Positions 49,003 through 58,253 of a stretch of 64,000 bases of DNA are shown here, piece by piece (positions within the stretch are counted from its first letter, which is position 1; every line of letters begins with the position of its first letter). This stretch comes from JAJYSO01 sp964579505 (lineage in GTDB: Bacteria > Bacteroidota > Bacteroidia > Flavobacteriales > Flavobacteriaceae). The notes under the pieces are model-generated. The model did no database searches. It was not told the origin of the DNA and worked only from the letters and a program-made list of their open reading frames with translations. The stretch is from NCBI GenBank assembly GCA_964579505.1, contig CAZOGC010000004.1, positions 150,026-214,025 on the forward strand. Direction: 5' to 3'. The position numbers and the translations under genes are program-made.

Positions 49003-50025
49003 ATGATTGACGATATAAAATCACACCTTGTTGAAGTAGAGAATTTTACCGCAGAAAAATTAACTGATGTAGAATCTTTTCGCATTAAGTATTTGGGAAA
49101 GAAAGGTATTTTGAATGACTTTTTTGCTTCGTTTAAAGATATTCCGAATGAAGATAAAAAAGAGTTTGGAAGAATGGTAAACACCCTGAAGAACAAGGCG
49201 CAGGAAAAAGTAACAGCGCTTAAAACTTCATTAGAACAAAAACAAGAGCAAAAAGGAGCTTATGGCGACTTAACGCGCCCCGGACAGCCCCTAGAGATAG
49301 GAGCAAGACATCCTATTTCAATCGTTAAAAATCAGATAATTGAAATTTTTTCTAATATAGGTTTTAATGTTTCTGGAGGACCCGAGATAGAAGATGACTG
49401 GCATAATTTTACGGCATTAAATTTGCCGGAACACCACCCGGCACGCGATATGCAAGACACCTTTTTTATTCAAACGGACCCTGAAAAAATTATGCTGCGT
49501 ACCCATACTTCAGGCGTGCAAATTCGGCATATGGAAGCTCATAAACCTCCGGTGAGAACCATCTCTCCCGGACGCGTGTACCGCAATGAAGACATTTCGG
49601 CTCGCTCACATTGTCTTTTTCATCAGGTGGAAGGTTTATATGTAGATAAAGGGGTTTCTTTTGCCGATTTAAAACAAACAATTCTCTATTTTACCAAACA
49701 GATGTTTGGCAAATCTAAAATTCGGTTTAGACCTTCTTACTTTCCGTTTACAGAACCTAGTGCTGAGGTAGATATTTACTGGGGTTTAAAAACAGCAACT
49801 GATTACCGTATTACAAAAGGTACCGGCTGGTTAGAAATTATGGGCTGTGGTATGGTCGATCCTAATGTACTGGAAAACTGTAAAATAGATCCGGAAGAAT
49901 ATACCGGGTTTGCTTTTGGTATGGGCATAGAACGCATTGCTATGTTGTTATATCAGATAGGTGATATTAGAATGTTTTACGAAAACGATGTGCGTTTCTT
50001 AGAGCAGTTTAAATCTATTTTTTAA
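49003..50025 (+). CDS. pheS: Phenylalanyl-tRNA synthetase alpha subunit
   Basis: The catalytic alpha subunit of the (alpha-beta)2 phenylalanyl-tRNA synthetase. The 340 residues hold an N-terminal coiled-coil that binds tRNA-Phe (about 1-85) and the class II catalytic domain. Motif 2 lies around GRVYRNEDISARSHCLFHQV. FRPSYFPFTEPSAEVDI and GTGWLEIMGCGMVDPNVL are conserved, and motif 3 is FAFGMGIERIAMLLY near 305. I use the ATG at 49003, not the TTG one codon upstream. The beta subunit gene pheT is not adjacent, which is normal for this phylum. Confidence 0.97.
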   Translation: MIDDIKSHLVEVENFTAEKLTDVESFRIKYLGKKGILNDFFASFKDIPNEDKKEFGRMVNTLKNKAQEKVTALKTSLEQKQEQKGAYGDLTRPGQPLEIGARHPISIVKNQIIEIFSNIGFNVSGGPEIEDDWHNFTALNLPEHHPARDMQDTFFIQTDPEKIMLRTHTSGVQIRHMEAHKPPVRTISPGRVYRNEDISARSHCLFHQVEGLYVDKGVSFADLKQTILYFTKQMFGKSKIRFRPSYFPFTEPSAEVDIYWGLKTATDYRITKGTGWLEIMGCGMVDPNVLENCKIDPEEYTGFAFGMGIERIAMLLYQIGDIRMFYENDVRFLEQFKSIF

Positions 50026-50128
50026 TTTTTTGTTTTCCATTATATATTTTCGCTTAGACCTTTTTCTAAGAAGTGTACTGTGCTACAAAAATCTTTGGAG
50101 AGACGGGGGTAAAATTCATTAACATACG

Positions 50129-50136
50129 TAACTTTG
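50129..50136 (+). promoter_or_regulatory. -7 promoter element for sdaA
   Basis: TAACTTTG is a perfect TAnnTTTG match 35 nt before the sdaA start. Confidence 0.6.
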
Positions 50137-50171
50137 TATAACCTGATTGGGGGAATATAAAATGTAATTTT

Positions 50172-51596
50172 ATGGAAAGTATCAGCGTTTTTGACATGCT
50201 AAAAATAGGGGTAGGACCTTCTAGCTCCCATACACTAGGGCCTTGGCGTGCAGCTCAAAGGTGGGTGGATAAACTTGTAGAAAATAAAAAGTTTGATCAA
50301 GTTGAACGCATTCGCATAGATTTGTATGGGTCGCTTTCACTAACCGGGAAAGGTCATGCCACCGATATAGCAACCGTACTTGGTTTAAGTGGCTATGATC
50401 CGGTTACCATTCCTATTCCGACTATTCAAGAGGAAGTAGAACGAGTAAAAAAAGAACGGACTTTGCGGCTTAAAGGAAAAAGAGAAATTCCTTTTGTGAT
50501 GGCCGATGAGGTGGTGTTTAACAAAACTTTTCTTTCGTTTCACTCCAATGGAATGAAATTTACCGCTTTTTTATCAGACGGTAAAAAAACAACGGATAAA
50601 TATTATTCTATTGGTGGTGGTTTTGTGGTGCAAAAGGAGCGTAAAAACGCTCAAAAAAAAGAAAAATTATTTAAGCAATTTCCATTCCCTATTGAAACCG
50701 GCGCCGAGCTCTTAAAATATTGCAAAAAGCAGGGTAAAAAAATATCAGAAATCGTTTTAGAGAACGAACGCTCGTTGCGTACCGATGCAGAAATAGATAA
50801 AGGCATGCACGATATATGGCAAGTTATGTTAGAGTCTATGTATCTGGGTTGCCACACAGAAGGAGTTTTGCCCGGAGGGCTCAATGTGCACAGAAGAGCT
50901 TATACGGCGCATTGTAAATTAATAGGTGATGCTGATTACAATAATCCGGAAGAATGGGTTGCTGCTATTCGAAAAACAGACAAGCGATTTCGTTCTATCT
51001 TGCGTTGGGTGAGTTGTTTTGCGCTGGCAGTTAATGAAGTAAATGCTTCTTTGGGGCGCGTGGTAACGGCTCCCACTAATGGAGCTTCCGGCATTATACC
51101 GGCGGTGTTAATGTATTATCAGGTTATTGAAAATCACCAGGCAGGGTTTAAAGAAATTAAACAGTTTTTACTGACGGCTAGTGAGATAGGAAGTTTGTTT
51201 AAAAAGAACGCTACTATTTCTGCAGCCATGGGTGGTTGTCAGGCTGAGACCGGTGTATCGTCTTCTATGGCCGCAGCAGCGCTTACCGAACTCTCCGGAG
51301 GAACCCCCGAGCAGGCTTTGATGGCGGCTGAAATAGCCATGGAACATCATTTGGGGTTGACGTGCGATCCGATAGGTGGATTGGTGCAAATACCTTGTAT
51401 AGAACGCAATACTATGGGCGCTATAAAGGCTATTAACGCGGCTGAACTGGCACTAAATGGCGATGTAACAGCTGCTCGCGTTACTTTTGATGAGGTGGTA
51501 GAAACCATGTGGGAAACGGCTAAAGATATGAACGCTAAATACAAAGAAACCAGTGAAGGCGGATTAGCGGTTCGGGTTAATATGGTAGATTGTTAA
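50172..51596 (+). CDS. sdaA: L-serine ammonia-lyase (iron-sulfur type, single chain)
   Basis: A 474-residue serine dehydratase that converts L-serine to pyruvate and ammonia with an oxygen-sensitive 4Fe-4S cluster. The beta-domain start SVFDMLKIGVGPSSSHTLGP and the alpha-domain motifs GASGIIPAVLMYY, MGGCQAETGVSSSMAAAAL and LTCDPIGGLVQIPCIERN are present. The three cluster Cys are in GGCQAE, LTCDPI and QIPCIE. It is a single fused chain as in E. coli SdaA. A threonine-aldolase-like gene follows 27 nt later, so serine, threonine and glycine breakdown may be linked in one operon. Confidence 0.96.
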   Translation: MESISVFDMLKIGVGPSSSHTLGPWRAAQRWVDKLVENKKFDQVERIRIDLYGSLSLTGKGHATDIATVLGLSGYDPVTIPIPTIQEEVERVKKERTLRLKGKREIPFVMADEVVFNKTFLSFHSNGMKFTAFLSDGKKTTDKYYSIGGGFVVQKERKNAQKKEKLFKQFPFPIETGAELLKYCKKQGKKISEIVLENERSLRTDAEIDKGMHDIWQVMLESMYLGCHTEGVLPGGLNVHRRAYTAHCKLIGDADYNNPEEWVAAIRKTDKRFRSILRWVSCFALAVNEVNASLGRVVTAPTNGASGIIPAVLMYYQVIENHQAGFKEIKQFLLTASEIGSLFKKNATISAAMGGCQAETGVSSSMAAAALTELSGGTPEQALMAAEIAMEHHLGLTCDPIGGLVQIPCIERNTMGAIKAINAAELALNGDVTAARVTFDEVVETMWETAKDMNAKYKETSEGGLAVRVNMVDC

Positions 51597-51623
51597 GGCG
51601 TATTTATTATAAAATTGATAGGA

Positions 51624-52649
51624 ATGTATAATTTTCAAAATGATTATGCCGAAGGCGCTCATCCACGTATTTTGGCTCGGTTGCAGACAACAAATTTGGC
51701 GCAACAAATGGGCTATGGCGAGGATGAATATTCTAGTGAAGCTAAAAAACTAATCCGGCAGAAAATACAAAACCCCCGAGCAGCTGTCTACTTTGTTTCG
51801 GGAGGAACTCAAGCCAACCTATTGGTAATTTCATCGTTGTTACGCATACACGAAGCGGTTATCAGCGCAAATACAGGACATATTGCTACCCACGAAGCCG
51901 GCTCTATTGAGGCCACCGGGCATCGGGTTATTACAGTACCCGCTGCCGATGGCAAACTAACGCCTGCAGCGGTGGCCACAGTATTAGAAAAGTATACGAT
52001 GCGCCCGCACGTGTTAAAACCCAAAATGGTTTATATTTCTAATGCTACAGAAACCGGCACGTTGTATACAAAAACAGAGCTGGTAGCGTTGAAAACTTTT
52101 TGTGAAGAAAATGATCTGTGGTTATTTATGGATGGCGCTCGGTTAGGAGCTGCGCTAACGGCAGAAACAAATGATTTAACCTTACCCGAAATAGCACAGC
52201 TTACCGATATTTTTTATATTGGTGGCACCAAAAATGGCGCGTTACTAGGAGAAGCAGTGGTGTTTACGGATAACCAACTAAATCAGGAGTTTGATTATGC
52301 CATTAAGCAAAAAGGAGCTATGTTGGCTAAAGGCCGCTTATTAGGAATTCAGTTTTTAGAATTGTTTACCGATAATTTGTATTTTGAGTTGGCAGCCCAT
52401 GCCAATGCAATGGCGACTGAATTGGCTGCTCGTATTGAAAAAGCCGGATATTCTTTTTCTACTCCTCCGGTTACCAATCAAGTTTTTCCCATTTTCTCGC
52501 ATTCAGTTATTAAGAAACTTCGTCAAAACTACTGTTTTCACGAGTGGGAAAAGATAGATGAGCAGCACTCAGCTGTGCGTTTGGTTACTTCGTGGGCTAC
52601 TTCAGCAGCAATAATTGATAAATTTGTACGTGATTTAGGCGAATGTTAA
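51624..52649 (+). CDS. Threonine aldolase family PLP enzyme
   Basis: A 341-residue fold type I PLP enzyme of the beta-eliminating lyase / low-specificity threonine aldolase family. It starts NFQNDYAEGAHPRIL. The PLP Asp is in LWLFMDGARLGAAL near 170 and the Schiff-base Lys in FYIGGTKNGALLGE near 200. These align with the LtaE pattern (DGAR, then T-K-N). It would cleave threonine or related beta-hydroxy amino acids to glycine and an aldehyde. I chose the ATG at 51624, not the TTG three codons upstream. The operon context with sdaA supports a role in hydroxy amino acid catabolism. Confidence 0.88.
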   Translation: MYNFQNDYAEGAHPRILARLQTTNLAQQMGYGEDEYSSEAKKLIRQKIQNPRAAVYFVSGGTQANLLVISSLLRIHEAVISANTGHIATHEAGSIEATGHRVITVPAADGKLTPAAVATVLEKYTMRPHVLKPKMVYISNATETGTLYTKTELVALKTFCEENDLWLFMDGARLGAALTAETNDLTLPEIAQLTDIFYIGGTKNGALLGEAVVFTDNQLNQEFDYAIKQKGAMLAKGRLLGIQFLELFTDNLYFELAAHANAMATELAARIEKAGYSFSTPPVTNQVFPIFSHSVIKKLRQNYCFHEWEKIDEQHSAVRLVTSWATSAAIIDKFVRDLGEC

Positions 52650-52724
52650 GGGTAAAAATCATATACGTAAGGTCGGATTTTACGTTCTTACTAAACTTGT
52701 AAACTCAAAATAGATTTAATTTAC

Positions 52725-53555
52725 ATGGAGTATTACGGAATTGTAAACTGTCGTTGTTATCAAGATCAAAAAACAGAGACGCCGCCTTATGAGGAAGCGG
52801 TTGAGTTTAGAAAAGGGGAGTGGGTTTTGAATCGCTCGGTATCTTCTTCGACAGATGTTCCGTATTTTAAAAAAGAACAAGCTTTTGAACAATGGAAAAA
52901 ATCAGCTTGTACGCACCCAAATATGGAGTATGCCAAAAAACTACTAGGCAATGAGTTTGGGCTAGATGATTTTAAGGCCTATCTTTTAAAAAATGGAGGA
53001 GAGCAGGCGTATGCTGCTCTTTTAAAAAGTCTTCCGGATAACGAGGCGAACGTAATTATGCCTGAACAGGCTAAAACAGCTTTAGTAGAAGTACAATTGT
53101 TAAAGAAAAGAGCTCAACTTACTACCATAGATAAAAGCGTGCTTCGCGAAAAAGAAACCGGAAACCTGATTATGATAGGCGATTATGATGCGCGTACTTT
53201 TTTTGCGGTGTTAGAAAACGATCATGTTTTTATGTTGAAGGGCGACATGTTTTTTATCTTAGATAGGAGTGAAGCGGTACGAGGAAACTTACCAGTATTA
53301 TTTCAGGCAAAAAGCTTTTATACTCATGTGTTTGCCGATAAAAACATAGGTTTTTTTGTAGATGAGGCTAGTGAAATGGTACAAACCGTTCGTGGGTTGG
53401 GAGAAGCGAAACCCAAAGGTACGCGAACAGATTATGAGGTAAAAAGAGAAATCTTTAAAGCGTATACCTATTACCAAACGCCTATTACGGCCTTAGAAGA
53501 ATTGTTTGCAGCGGCTGTAAAAACCAATAATCCGGTGGTGTGGAAACAACGGTAA
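52725..53555 (+). CDS. Unknown soluble protein
   Basis: A 276-residue protein without signal peptide or membrane segments, and I do not recognise its family. It opens MEYYGIVNCRCYQDQKTETP with a CRC pair. A Lys/Glu-rich helical middle follows (about 55-130, including KTALVEVQLLKKRAQLT). Then comes a beta-rich part (about 140-215; LIMIGDYDARTFFAVLENDH, VFMLKGDMFFILD), and the end is helical. It follows the threonine aldolase gene by 75 nt and could be the third gene of that operon, but the spacing leaves room for a promoter. A terminator at 53559-53580 closes the unit. Confidence 0.65.
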   Translation: MEYYGIVNCRCYQDQKTETPPYEEAVEFRKGEWVLNRSVSSSTDVPYFKKEQAFEQWKKSACTHPNMEYAKKLLGNEFGLDDFKAYLLKNGGEQAYAALLKSLPDNEANVIMPEQAKTALVEVQLLKKRAQLTTIDKSVLREKETGNLIMIGDYDARTFFAVLENDHVFMLKGDMFFILDRSEAVRGNLPVLFQAKSFYTHVFADKNIGFFVDEASEMVQTVRGLGEAKPKGTRTDYEVKREIFKAYTYYQTPITALEELFAAAVKTNNPVVWKQR

Positions 53556-53558
53556 AAA

Positions 53559-53580
53559 AAGTCATTCTTCAATGGCTTTT
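53559..53580. terminator. Bidirectional terminator between convergent genes
   Basis: AAGTCATT pairs with AATGGCTT (8 bp, one G-U) around CTTC, flanked by A and T runs. It serves the unknown gene on plus and the beta-barrel gene on minus. Confidence 0.7.
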
Positions 53581-53601
53581 GCCCTACATAATATGCATAT
53601 T

Positions 53602-56292
53602 TTACAAATGATAACTCAAAATAAACAGCAGCGTGCGAGGTTGTACGTATGTACGCCAATCATATATTCTAAACTCGTCAATAGAATAGTTTCTCTTGTA
53701 GTTAATGTCGAATAAATTGTTTACTCGTAGTTCAAATCCCCAAGGGCTACCGTCTTTTCTATAAAAAAGAGAAGCATTGGCAAATTGATAGTGTGTGCTT
53801 ATAGCTGAAGTTTTATTTTTTGAATAGGCATAGTAATAATAAGCTTTGAAAGCAAAGCTCTTCAAAAAATAGTAGTCTATAGATAGCGAGGGATATATCG
53901 AATAATAATTGCTTTTAAAATTGTGAGAAGAGGTACGTCTAAAATTTTGTGATAAAGAGAGGTTAAAGTTGGGCCCCTTCTTAAAATGTGTACGAACGCG
54001 TATTCTATAATTATAAGATTGATTGTGATACCGTAGTTTTTGAGCATTAATAATTCGCGAATAGCCAAATAGCGATACCCCTGTTCGTAAGGCTAATGAA
54101 AAATGAGACCAGCTTTTGCTAAGGTTGCCGATATAATGAAAACTGTTTTCAGGAAAATCGGTGTATATACTAGTATTAACCTGGTCAATTCCTTCTAATC
54201 TTGTTGAATTTTGAATAGACTTTTCTTGGTGCTTGTATCTTAGTCTAAAGGAATAGGTAATTCCGGTACGCATGCTAAAGCTACGAAACCGAAGTGAAAG
54301 GCTGTGGTACAGTGCATTTTCTAGATTGAGGTTGCCTTTATAGATGGTATTAAAACTCGTTAGGCGCAATCGGGTGGCATAATCATTAGCATCGGCAAAG
54401 TTGGCGTTTAAAGAGTAGTTTAACTCTAACTCTTTTCCGTCAGAAAATTCATATTTTCCGAATAATTCAGGTAGGAAAACCCCTTTTTGATGCGTGCCAA
54501 CACGCTTATCAAATTGATTAATATGCCATAAATAATAATGATACACTAGCCCCGGTTCAAGGATGAGCCGTTCCCCTACCTTTATTTTATACTGAAAACC
54601 AATATACGGGTCTATGAGTTGATAGCTTAAAGCATTGTTGAACCCTGCCGATCTAAAACTGTTAATCGTTCCATCTTGTAACCGTTGATAATCAGTGTTA
54701 TGGTAGGTTTGGTTGTAAAAATAAATTCCTGCTTTAGGATATAAATGGCTGTAATTGTTTAATACCCAATAATGTTTAAAGTTAAACCTACCGCTATTGG
54801 TAACCGAAGAATAATCGTGATAGAGGTGGTAGTTTCCTCCATCAGGTTGTAGAGGGATAAGGTCTGAGAATATGGGCCTGTCAAAATCCCAACCGGTTAG
54901 TTGAGATTCTTGGCTATAAATGTAATAAGCTTTTATTGCTGAAGTGTGTTTATAAGTAGGGCGCGTGTTGAATCGAAAAAACTGTGCCAGTTTAAAATCT
55001 TTAGGGTCTTGTGCCGTATGCGTTTGGCTTAAACTATCAGCAAAATGCGATTGAAAATTGCTGTAATGTGTTCCGTTTGAAAAATTAGCGGTCATGCGGT
55101 ACGCCATATCGGTGTAGGTGTTGGGCTTAAGTCGTAATTTTATTCGATTACTGTTGTTAAACAGTTTATCGTTTACGGTAGCCTTTCTGTTCTCTACCAA
55201 ATTGTTTTGTGTAAGATATTCAATGTGATTTGTTTCTGCTGATTTTGTTTTTTGTTGCGCCACAATAGAATAGGTAGAAAATTGAAGCTTTTTGCTTAAC
55301 TGTTGCGTTAAGTTAGCGGCCCCAAACAGCATTTTTTTAGAGCGTATGTCTGTCTGAGAAGAGAATTGACTTAAGGTATTGTTGTTGCCCCTTATTGGGT
55401 CTAAGAAGGTTGCAACCCCTCCTCTAAACCGAAGAACATCTTGCCAATCTAACGGGCTTGCATTAATATTATCTATACTACCAATAAAATTGACCGTAGT
55501 TTTAGGACTGTAATAAAACAAGGTAGGGTGCAGGTAATAGCGTTCTTTAATTCCTCCTCCGGTCTCAATTTCTCCAAAAACAAATTTCTTTTTCCCTTCT
55601 TTTAATTTAATGTTTAGGGCCAACTTATCGCTGTGGCTTAGCCCTTTCATAAAGGCAACGTTGTGGTAATCATCAATGGCTACTACTTTATCGACCGCAT
55701 CAGCCGGAATATTATTTACGCCCAGTTGCGTGTTTCCACCAAAAAAATTCTTTCCATCCACCATCAAACTGGTAACTTTTTTTCCGTTAACGGTTACATT
55801 TCCTTCTCTATCTACCTCAACCCCCGGCAAATTTTTTAACAAATCACGTAGTTTTCGCTCGGTGCCGGTTCGAAACTGATCTACATCATAAGCAATGGTA
55901 TCTTCTTTTACAATAACAGCCATTTGGGCCCTTACCATAACTGTTTCTAAAGTGGTGGTGCTGGGGTGCATGACAATATTTTGTTGGGTGTCTACAGTAA
56001 GCTTAATACTGTCTGTTAGGGTAGCATATCCTAAAGATATAACCCGTAGTTGATAAGAAACACCCGCCACCAAATGAAGTTTATACCGGCCTTTACTATC
56101 TGAAATAGAAAACACCGTTTTGTAGTGGGTATTGTTATTTGGCGTTGCCAAAAAGTTGGTTCCTTGTATAGGCTGATTTAGACTATCTGTTACGGTACCA
56201 TACAGGTTGACTTCTTGCGCAGAAACAGAAGCGAAAGAAATCAGTAAGAAGAAGACGAAAAAACTTATTTGAGGCCGTAAATAGTTAGCCAT
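53602..56292 (-). CDS. Outer-membrane beta-barrel protein with carboxypeptidase-like N-terminal domain (TonB-receptor-like)
   Basis: An 896-residue outer-membrane protein with a signal peptide (FFVFFLLISFASVSA, cleavage before QEVNL). An N-terminal carboxypeptidase-regulatory-like beta-sandwich is at about 25-115 (LYGTVTDSLNQPIQG). A plug-like domain at about 130-215 includes LRDLLKNLPGVEVDREGNVT and VDGKNFFGG. A long region of amphipathic strands follows to the C-terminal FILSYHL. This matches the OMP_b-brl_3 type of large barrels related to TonB-dependent receptors. Two GLPGLI-family genes lie directly upstream on the same strand, the typical partner arrangement. The substrate is unknown. 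Confidence 0.88.
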   Translation of the reverse strand: MANYLRPQISFFVFFLLISFASVSAQEVNLYGTVTDSLNQPIQGTNFLATPNNNTHYKTVFSISDSKGRYKLHLVAGVSYQLRVISLGYATLTDSIKLTVDTQQNIVMHPSTTTLETVMVRAQMAVIVKEDTIAYDVDQFRTGTERKLRDLLKNLPGVEVDREGNVTVNGKKVTSLMVDGKNFFGGNTQLGVNNIPADAVDKVVAIDDYHNVAFMKGLSHSDKLALNIKLKEGKKKFVFGEIETGGGIKERYYLHPTLFYYSPKTTVNFIGSIDNINASPLDWQDVLRFRGGVATFLDPIRGNNNTLSQFSSQTDIRSKKMLFGAANLTQQLSKKLQFSTYSIVAQQKTKSAETNHIEYLTQNNLVENRKATVNDKLFNNSNRIKLRLKPNTYTDMAYRMTANFSNGTHYSNFQSHFADSLSQTHTAQDPKDFKLAQFFRFNTRPTYKHTSAIKAYYIYSQESQLTGWDFDRPIFSDLIPLQPDGGNYHLYHDYSSVTNSGRFNFKHYWVLNNYSHLYPKAGIYFYNQTYHNTDYQRLQDGTINSFRSAGFNNALSYQLIDPYIGFQYKIKVGERLILEPGLVYHYYLWHINQFDKRVGTHQKGVFLPELFGKYEFSDGKELELNYSLNANFADANDYATRLRLTSFNTIYKGNLNLENALYHSLSLRFRSFSMRTGITYSFRLRYKHQEKSIQNSTRLEGIDQVNTSIYTDFPENSFHYIGNLSKSWSHFSLALRTGVSLFGYSRIINAQKLRYHNQSYNYRIRVRTHFKKGPNFNLSLSQNFRRTSSHNFKSNYYSIYPSLSIDYYFLKSFAFKAYYYYAYSKNKTSAISTHYQFANASLFYRKDGSPWGFELRVNNLFDINYKRNYSIDEFRIYDWRTYVQPRTLLFILSYHL

Positions 56293-56358
56293 AAATTGGT
56301 TGTTAAGAGAATGTAAGTCGTTTTAAAAGAATAAATGCAAACAGGCAGCTTATAGGTT

Positions 56359-57111
56359 TTAGTACTGGCTTCTTATACCTTGGCGTCTTAATTGTGATAG
56401 CCTGTTAAGTTCTTTATAGAACTCAGCCGGAGAAAAAACCTTACTTCCTTTAAATTTTTTAATACGTTTGTTTTTTTGGCTGAGTTTTACCTTAGCTGCA
56501 TGAATATAAAAAGGGCCGGATTTTACGCCTAGCACCAACCCCGGAAGGCCGGCGGTGCGCATAGGGCCATAGTGAAAAGGGAGCTGAGGGCAAAACCAAG
56601 CGGTAATGGTTCTTCCCTTTCTTTTCGGATCGGGCACTCTTTTAATAACAGCGGTAGCTTTAAGGCATTTATAGCCTTGTATAAATTTGTGCCCGGGTTC
56701 AATTTTCCAATGGTATTGGTTAAGGGTTGTTTTAACAAGCCAATCTTTTCCGTAGACATGTCGTGTTATTAATAAGATGTCTTGTTTGGGGTTGCTGTAA
56801 TAATCCCCTTCTACGCCAACATTAAAAGCGATGGTACGTAAGTCTATACCGTTATCGCTTGCCAAGGTGCTAACACGTTTAAAAATAGCAGCTTCTTTGT
56901 TAAAATTAAGGGTAAACGTAAGGAAAGGGGCACCTGTTTTTATTTCGTTAAATTTTTTTTTCAGAAGCTGTTTCACCGTGGCATTTTTAACGGCAGAAAG
57001 ATTTATATATTCTGAGGGGGTTATCTTATAAATAACTTCTCCGGATTGTATTTGGCCAAAAGAAAGTTGAATAACCGTAAAAAATAAAATAAGGGCTAGG
57101 TATTTTTTCAT
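56359..57111 (-). CDS. GLPGLI family protein (copy 2)
   Basis: A 250-residue secreted protein of the GLPGLI family (TIGR01200), known only from Bacteroidota and with no established function. The signal peptide is KKYLALILFFTVIQLSFG, cleaved before QIQSGEV. The name-giving motif appears as TAGLPGLVLGVKSG near residue 188. It is followed by the usual basic KNKRIKKFKGSKVFSP and a C-terminal QLRRQGIRSQY. It is a tandem duplicate of the gene at 57321-58082. The 102-bp upstream segment and the first 29 codons are nearly identical between copies, while the middle has diverged. The large outer-membrane barrel gene follows after 66 nt. Confidence 0.9.
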   Translation of the reverse strand: MKKYLALILFFTVIQLSFGQIQSGEVIYKITPSEYINLSAVKNATVKQLLKKKFNEIKTGAPFLTFTLNFNKEAAIFKRVSTLASDNGIDLRTIAFNVGVEGDYYSNPKQDILLITRHVYGKDWLVKTTLNQYHWKIEPGHKFIQGYKCLKATAVIKRVPDPKRKGRTITAWFCPQLPFHYGPMRTAGLPGLVLGVKSGPFYIHAAKVKLSQKNKRIKKFKGSKVFSPAEFYKELNRLSQLRRQGIRSQY

Positions 57112-57213
57112 CTGTTTAAATTTGTGGAGGCTGAGGCTCTCGAAGTCTCCTTTTTAATCATCATCCTGTGTGTCAATTTATGGTCATAGATGTTTCATTG
57201 TTTTATAAGTAAT
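57112..57213 (-). repeat. Duplicated 102-bp leader of GLPGLI copy 2
   Basis: This segment differs from 58083-58184 at one base only (A versus G in the GTCATRGATG portion). It directly precedes the start codon in both copies and holds the sequence GGAGACTTCGAGAGCCTC on the coding strand. Confidence 0.9.
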
Positions 57214-57245
57214 ATAACGGTAAATATAGTTTAATATATGCGCAT

Positions 57246-57289
57246 CGCCAAAAAAGCAAATGTTAAAATTTAAGATAAATTATAAAATG
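57246..57289 (-). promoter_or_regulatory. A-rich element shared with the upstream region of the small secreted protein gene
   Basis: On the plus strand the segment starts CGCCAAAAAAGCAAATGTT and continues to AAAATG. It is closely matched by 58558-58600. Both lie upstream of envelope genes on the minus strand, so it may be a shared promoter region. Confidence 0.4.
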
Positions 57290-57320
57290 AATTAGGCAAA
57301 ACAGGCAGTTTTATAGGGTT

Positions 57321-58082
57321 TTAGTACCGGCTTCTTATACCTTGGCGTCTTAATTGCGATAGCCTGTTAAGCTCTTTATAGAACTCAGTTGGAGAAACAA
57401 CCTTGCTTCCTTTAAATTTTTTAATGCGTTTGTCTTTTTTACTGAGTTTTACCTTAACGGCATGAATATAAAAATTTTCGAATTTTACGCCTAGCATCAA
57501 CCCCGGAAGGCCGGCCGTACGCGTGGGGCCGTAATGAAAAGGAAGCTGGGGACAAAACCAAGCAGTAACGGTAAACTCTTTTTCTTCTTCTGGATTTATT
57601 TTAATAACGGCGGTGGCTTTAAGGCATTTATAACCTTGTATAATTTTGTGCCCGGGCTCAATTTTCCAATGATATTGGCTAAGGGTTGTTTTAACTAGCC
57701 AATCTTTTCCGTAAACATGTCTTTTTATTAATAGGATATCTTGCTTAGGGTTGCTGTAAAAATCTCCTTCTACGCCGGCATTAAAAGCAATCTCGTATAG
57801 ATCCATGCCATTGTCAGTTGTCAGGGTTCGAACACGTTTAAAGATAGCGGCTTCTTTGTTAAAGTTAAGGGTAAGTGTAATAAAAGGGGCGCCTATTTTT
57901 ACTTTGTGATAGTATTTTTTCGTGAATTGTATCAATGAAGGATTTTTAAAGGTAGAAATATCTGCATACTCTTTTAGTGTTTGCGGGGGAGTTACTTTAT
58001 AAATAACTTCTCCGGATTGTATTTGGCCAAAAGAAAGTTGAATAACCGTAAAAAATAAAATAAGGGCTAGGTATTTTTTCAT
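57321..58082 (-). CDS. GLPGLI family protein (copy 1)
   Basis: A 253-residue secreted GLPGLI-family protein, the upstream copy of a tandem pair. The signal peptide is identical to that of copy 2. The family motif is TAGLPGLMLGVKFE near residue 191. It differs from copy 2 by three extra residues near position 35 (TPPQTLKEYADIST region) and by many substitutions in the middle, but the C terminus KELNRLSQLRRQGIRSRY is shared. The duplicated unit, including leader, is about 970 bp. The small secreted two-Cys protein gene lies upstream, and copy 2 and the outer-membrane barrel downstream, all on the same strand. Confidence 0.9.
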   Translation of the reverse strand: MKKYLALILFFTVIQLSFGQIQSGEVIYKVTPPQTLKEYADISTFKNPSLIQFTKKYYHKVKIGAPFITLTLNFNKEAAIFKRVRTLTTDNGMDLYEIAFNAGVEGDFYSNPKQDILLIKRHVYGKDWLVKTTLSQYHWKIEPGHKIIQGYKCLKATAVIKINPEEEKEFTVTAWFCPQLPFHYGPTRTAGLPGLMLGVKFENFYIHAVKVKLSKKDKRIKKFKGSKVVSPTEFYKELNRLSQLRRQGIRSRY

Positions 58083-58184
58083 CTGTTTAAATTTGTGGAG
58101 GCTGAGGCTCTCGAAGTCTCCTTTTTAATCATCATCCTGTGTGTCAATTTATGGTCATGGATGTTTCATTGTTTTATAAGTAAT
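58083..58184 (-). repeat. Duplicated 102-bp leader of GLPGLI copy 1
   Basis: A single-base variant of 57112-57213, directly before the start codon. The similarity between the two tandem units ends at its distal edge. Confidence 0.9.
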
Positions 58185-58253
58185 TTAAAGAAGACCCAAA
58201 ATTTAATACAATAACAAATACGGTATTAAATTTTGAGTCACATGTTTTGGGGT

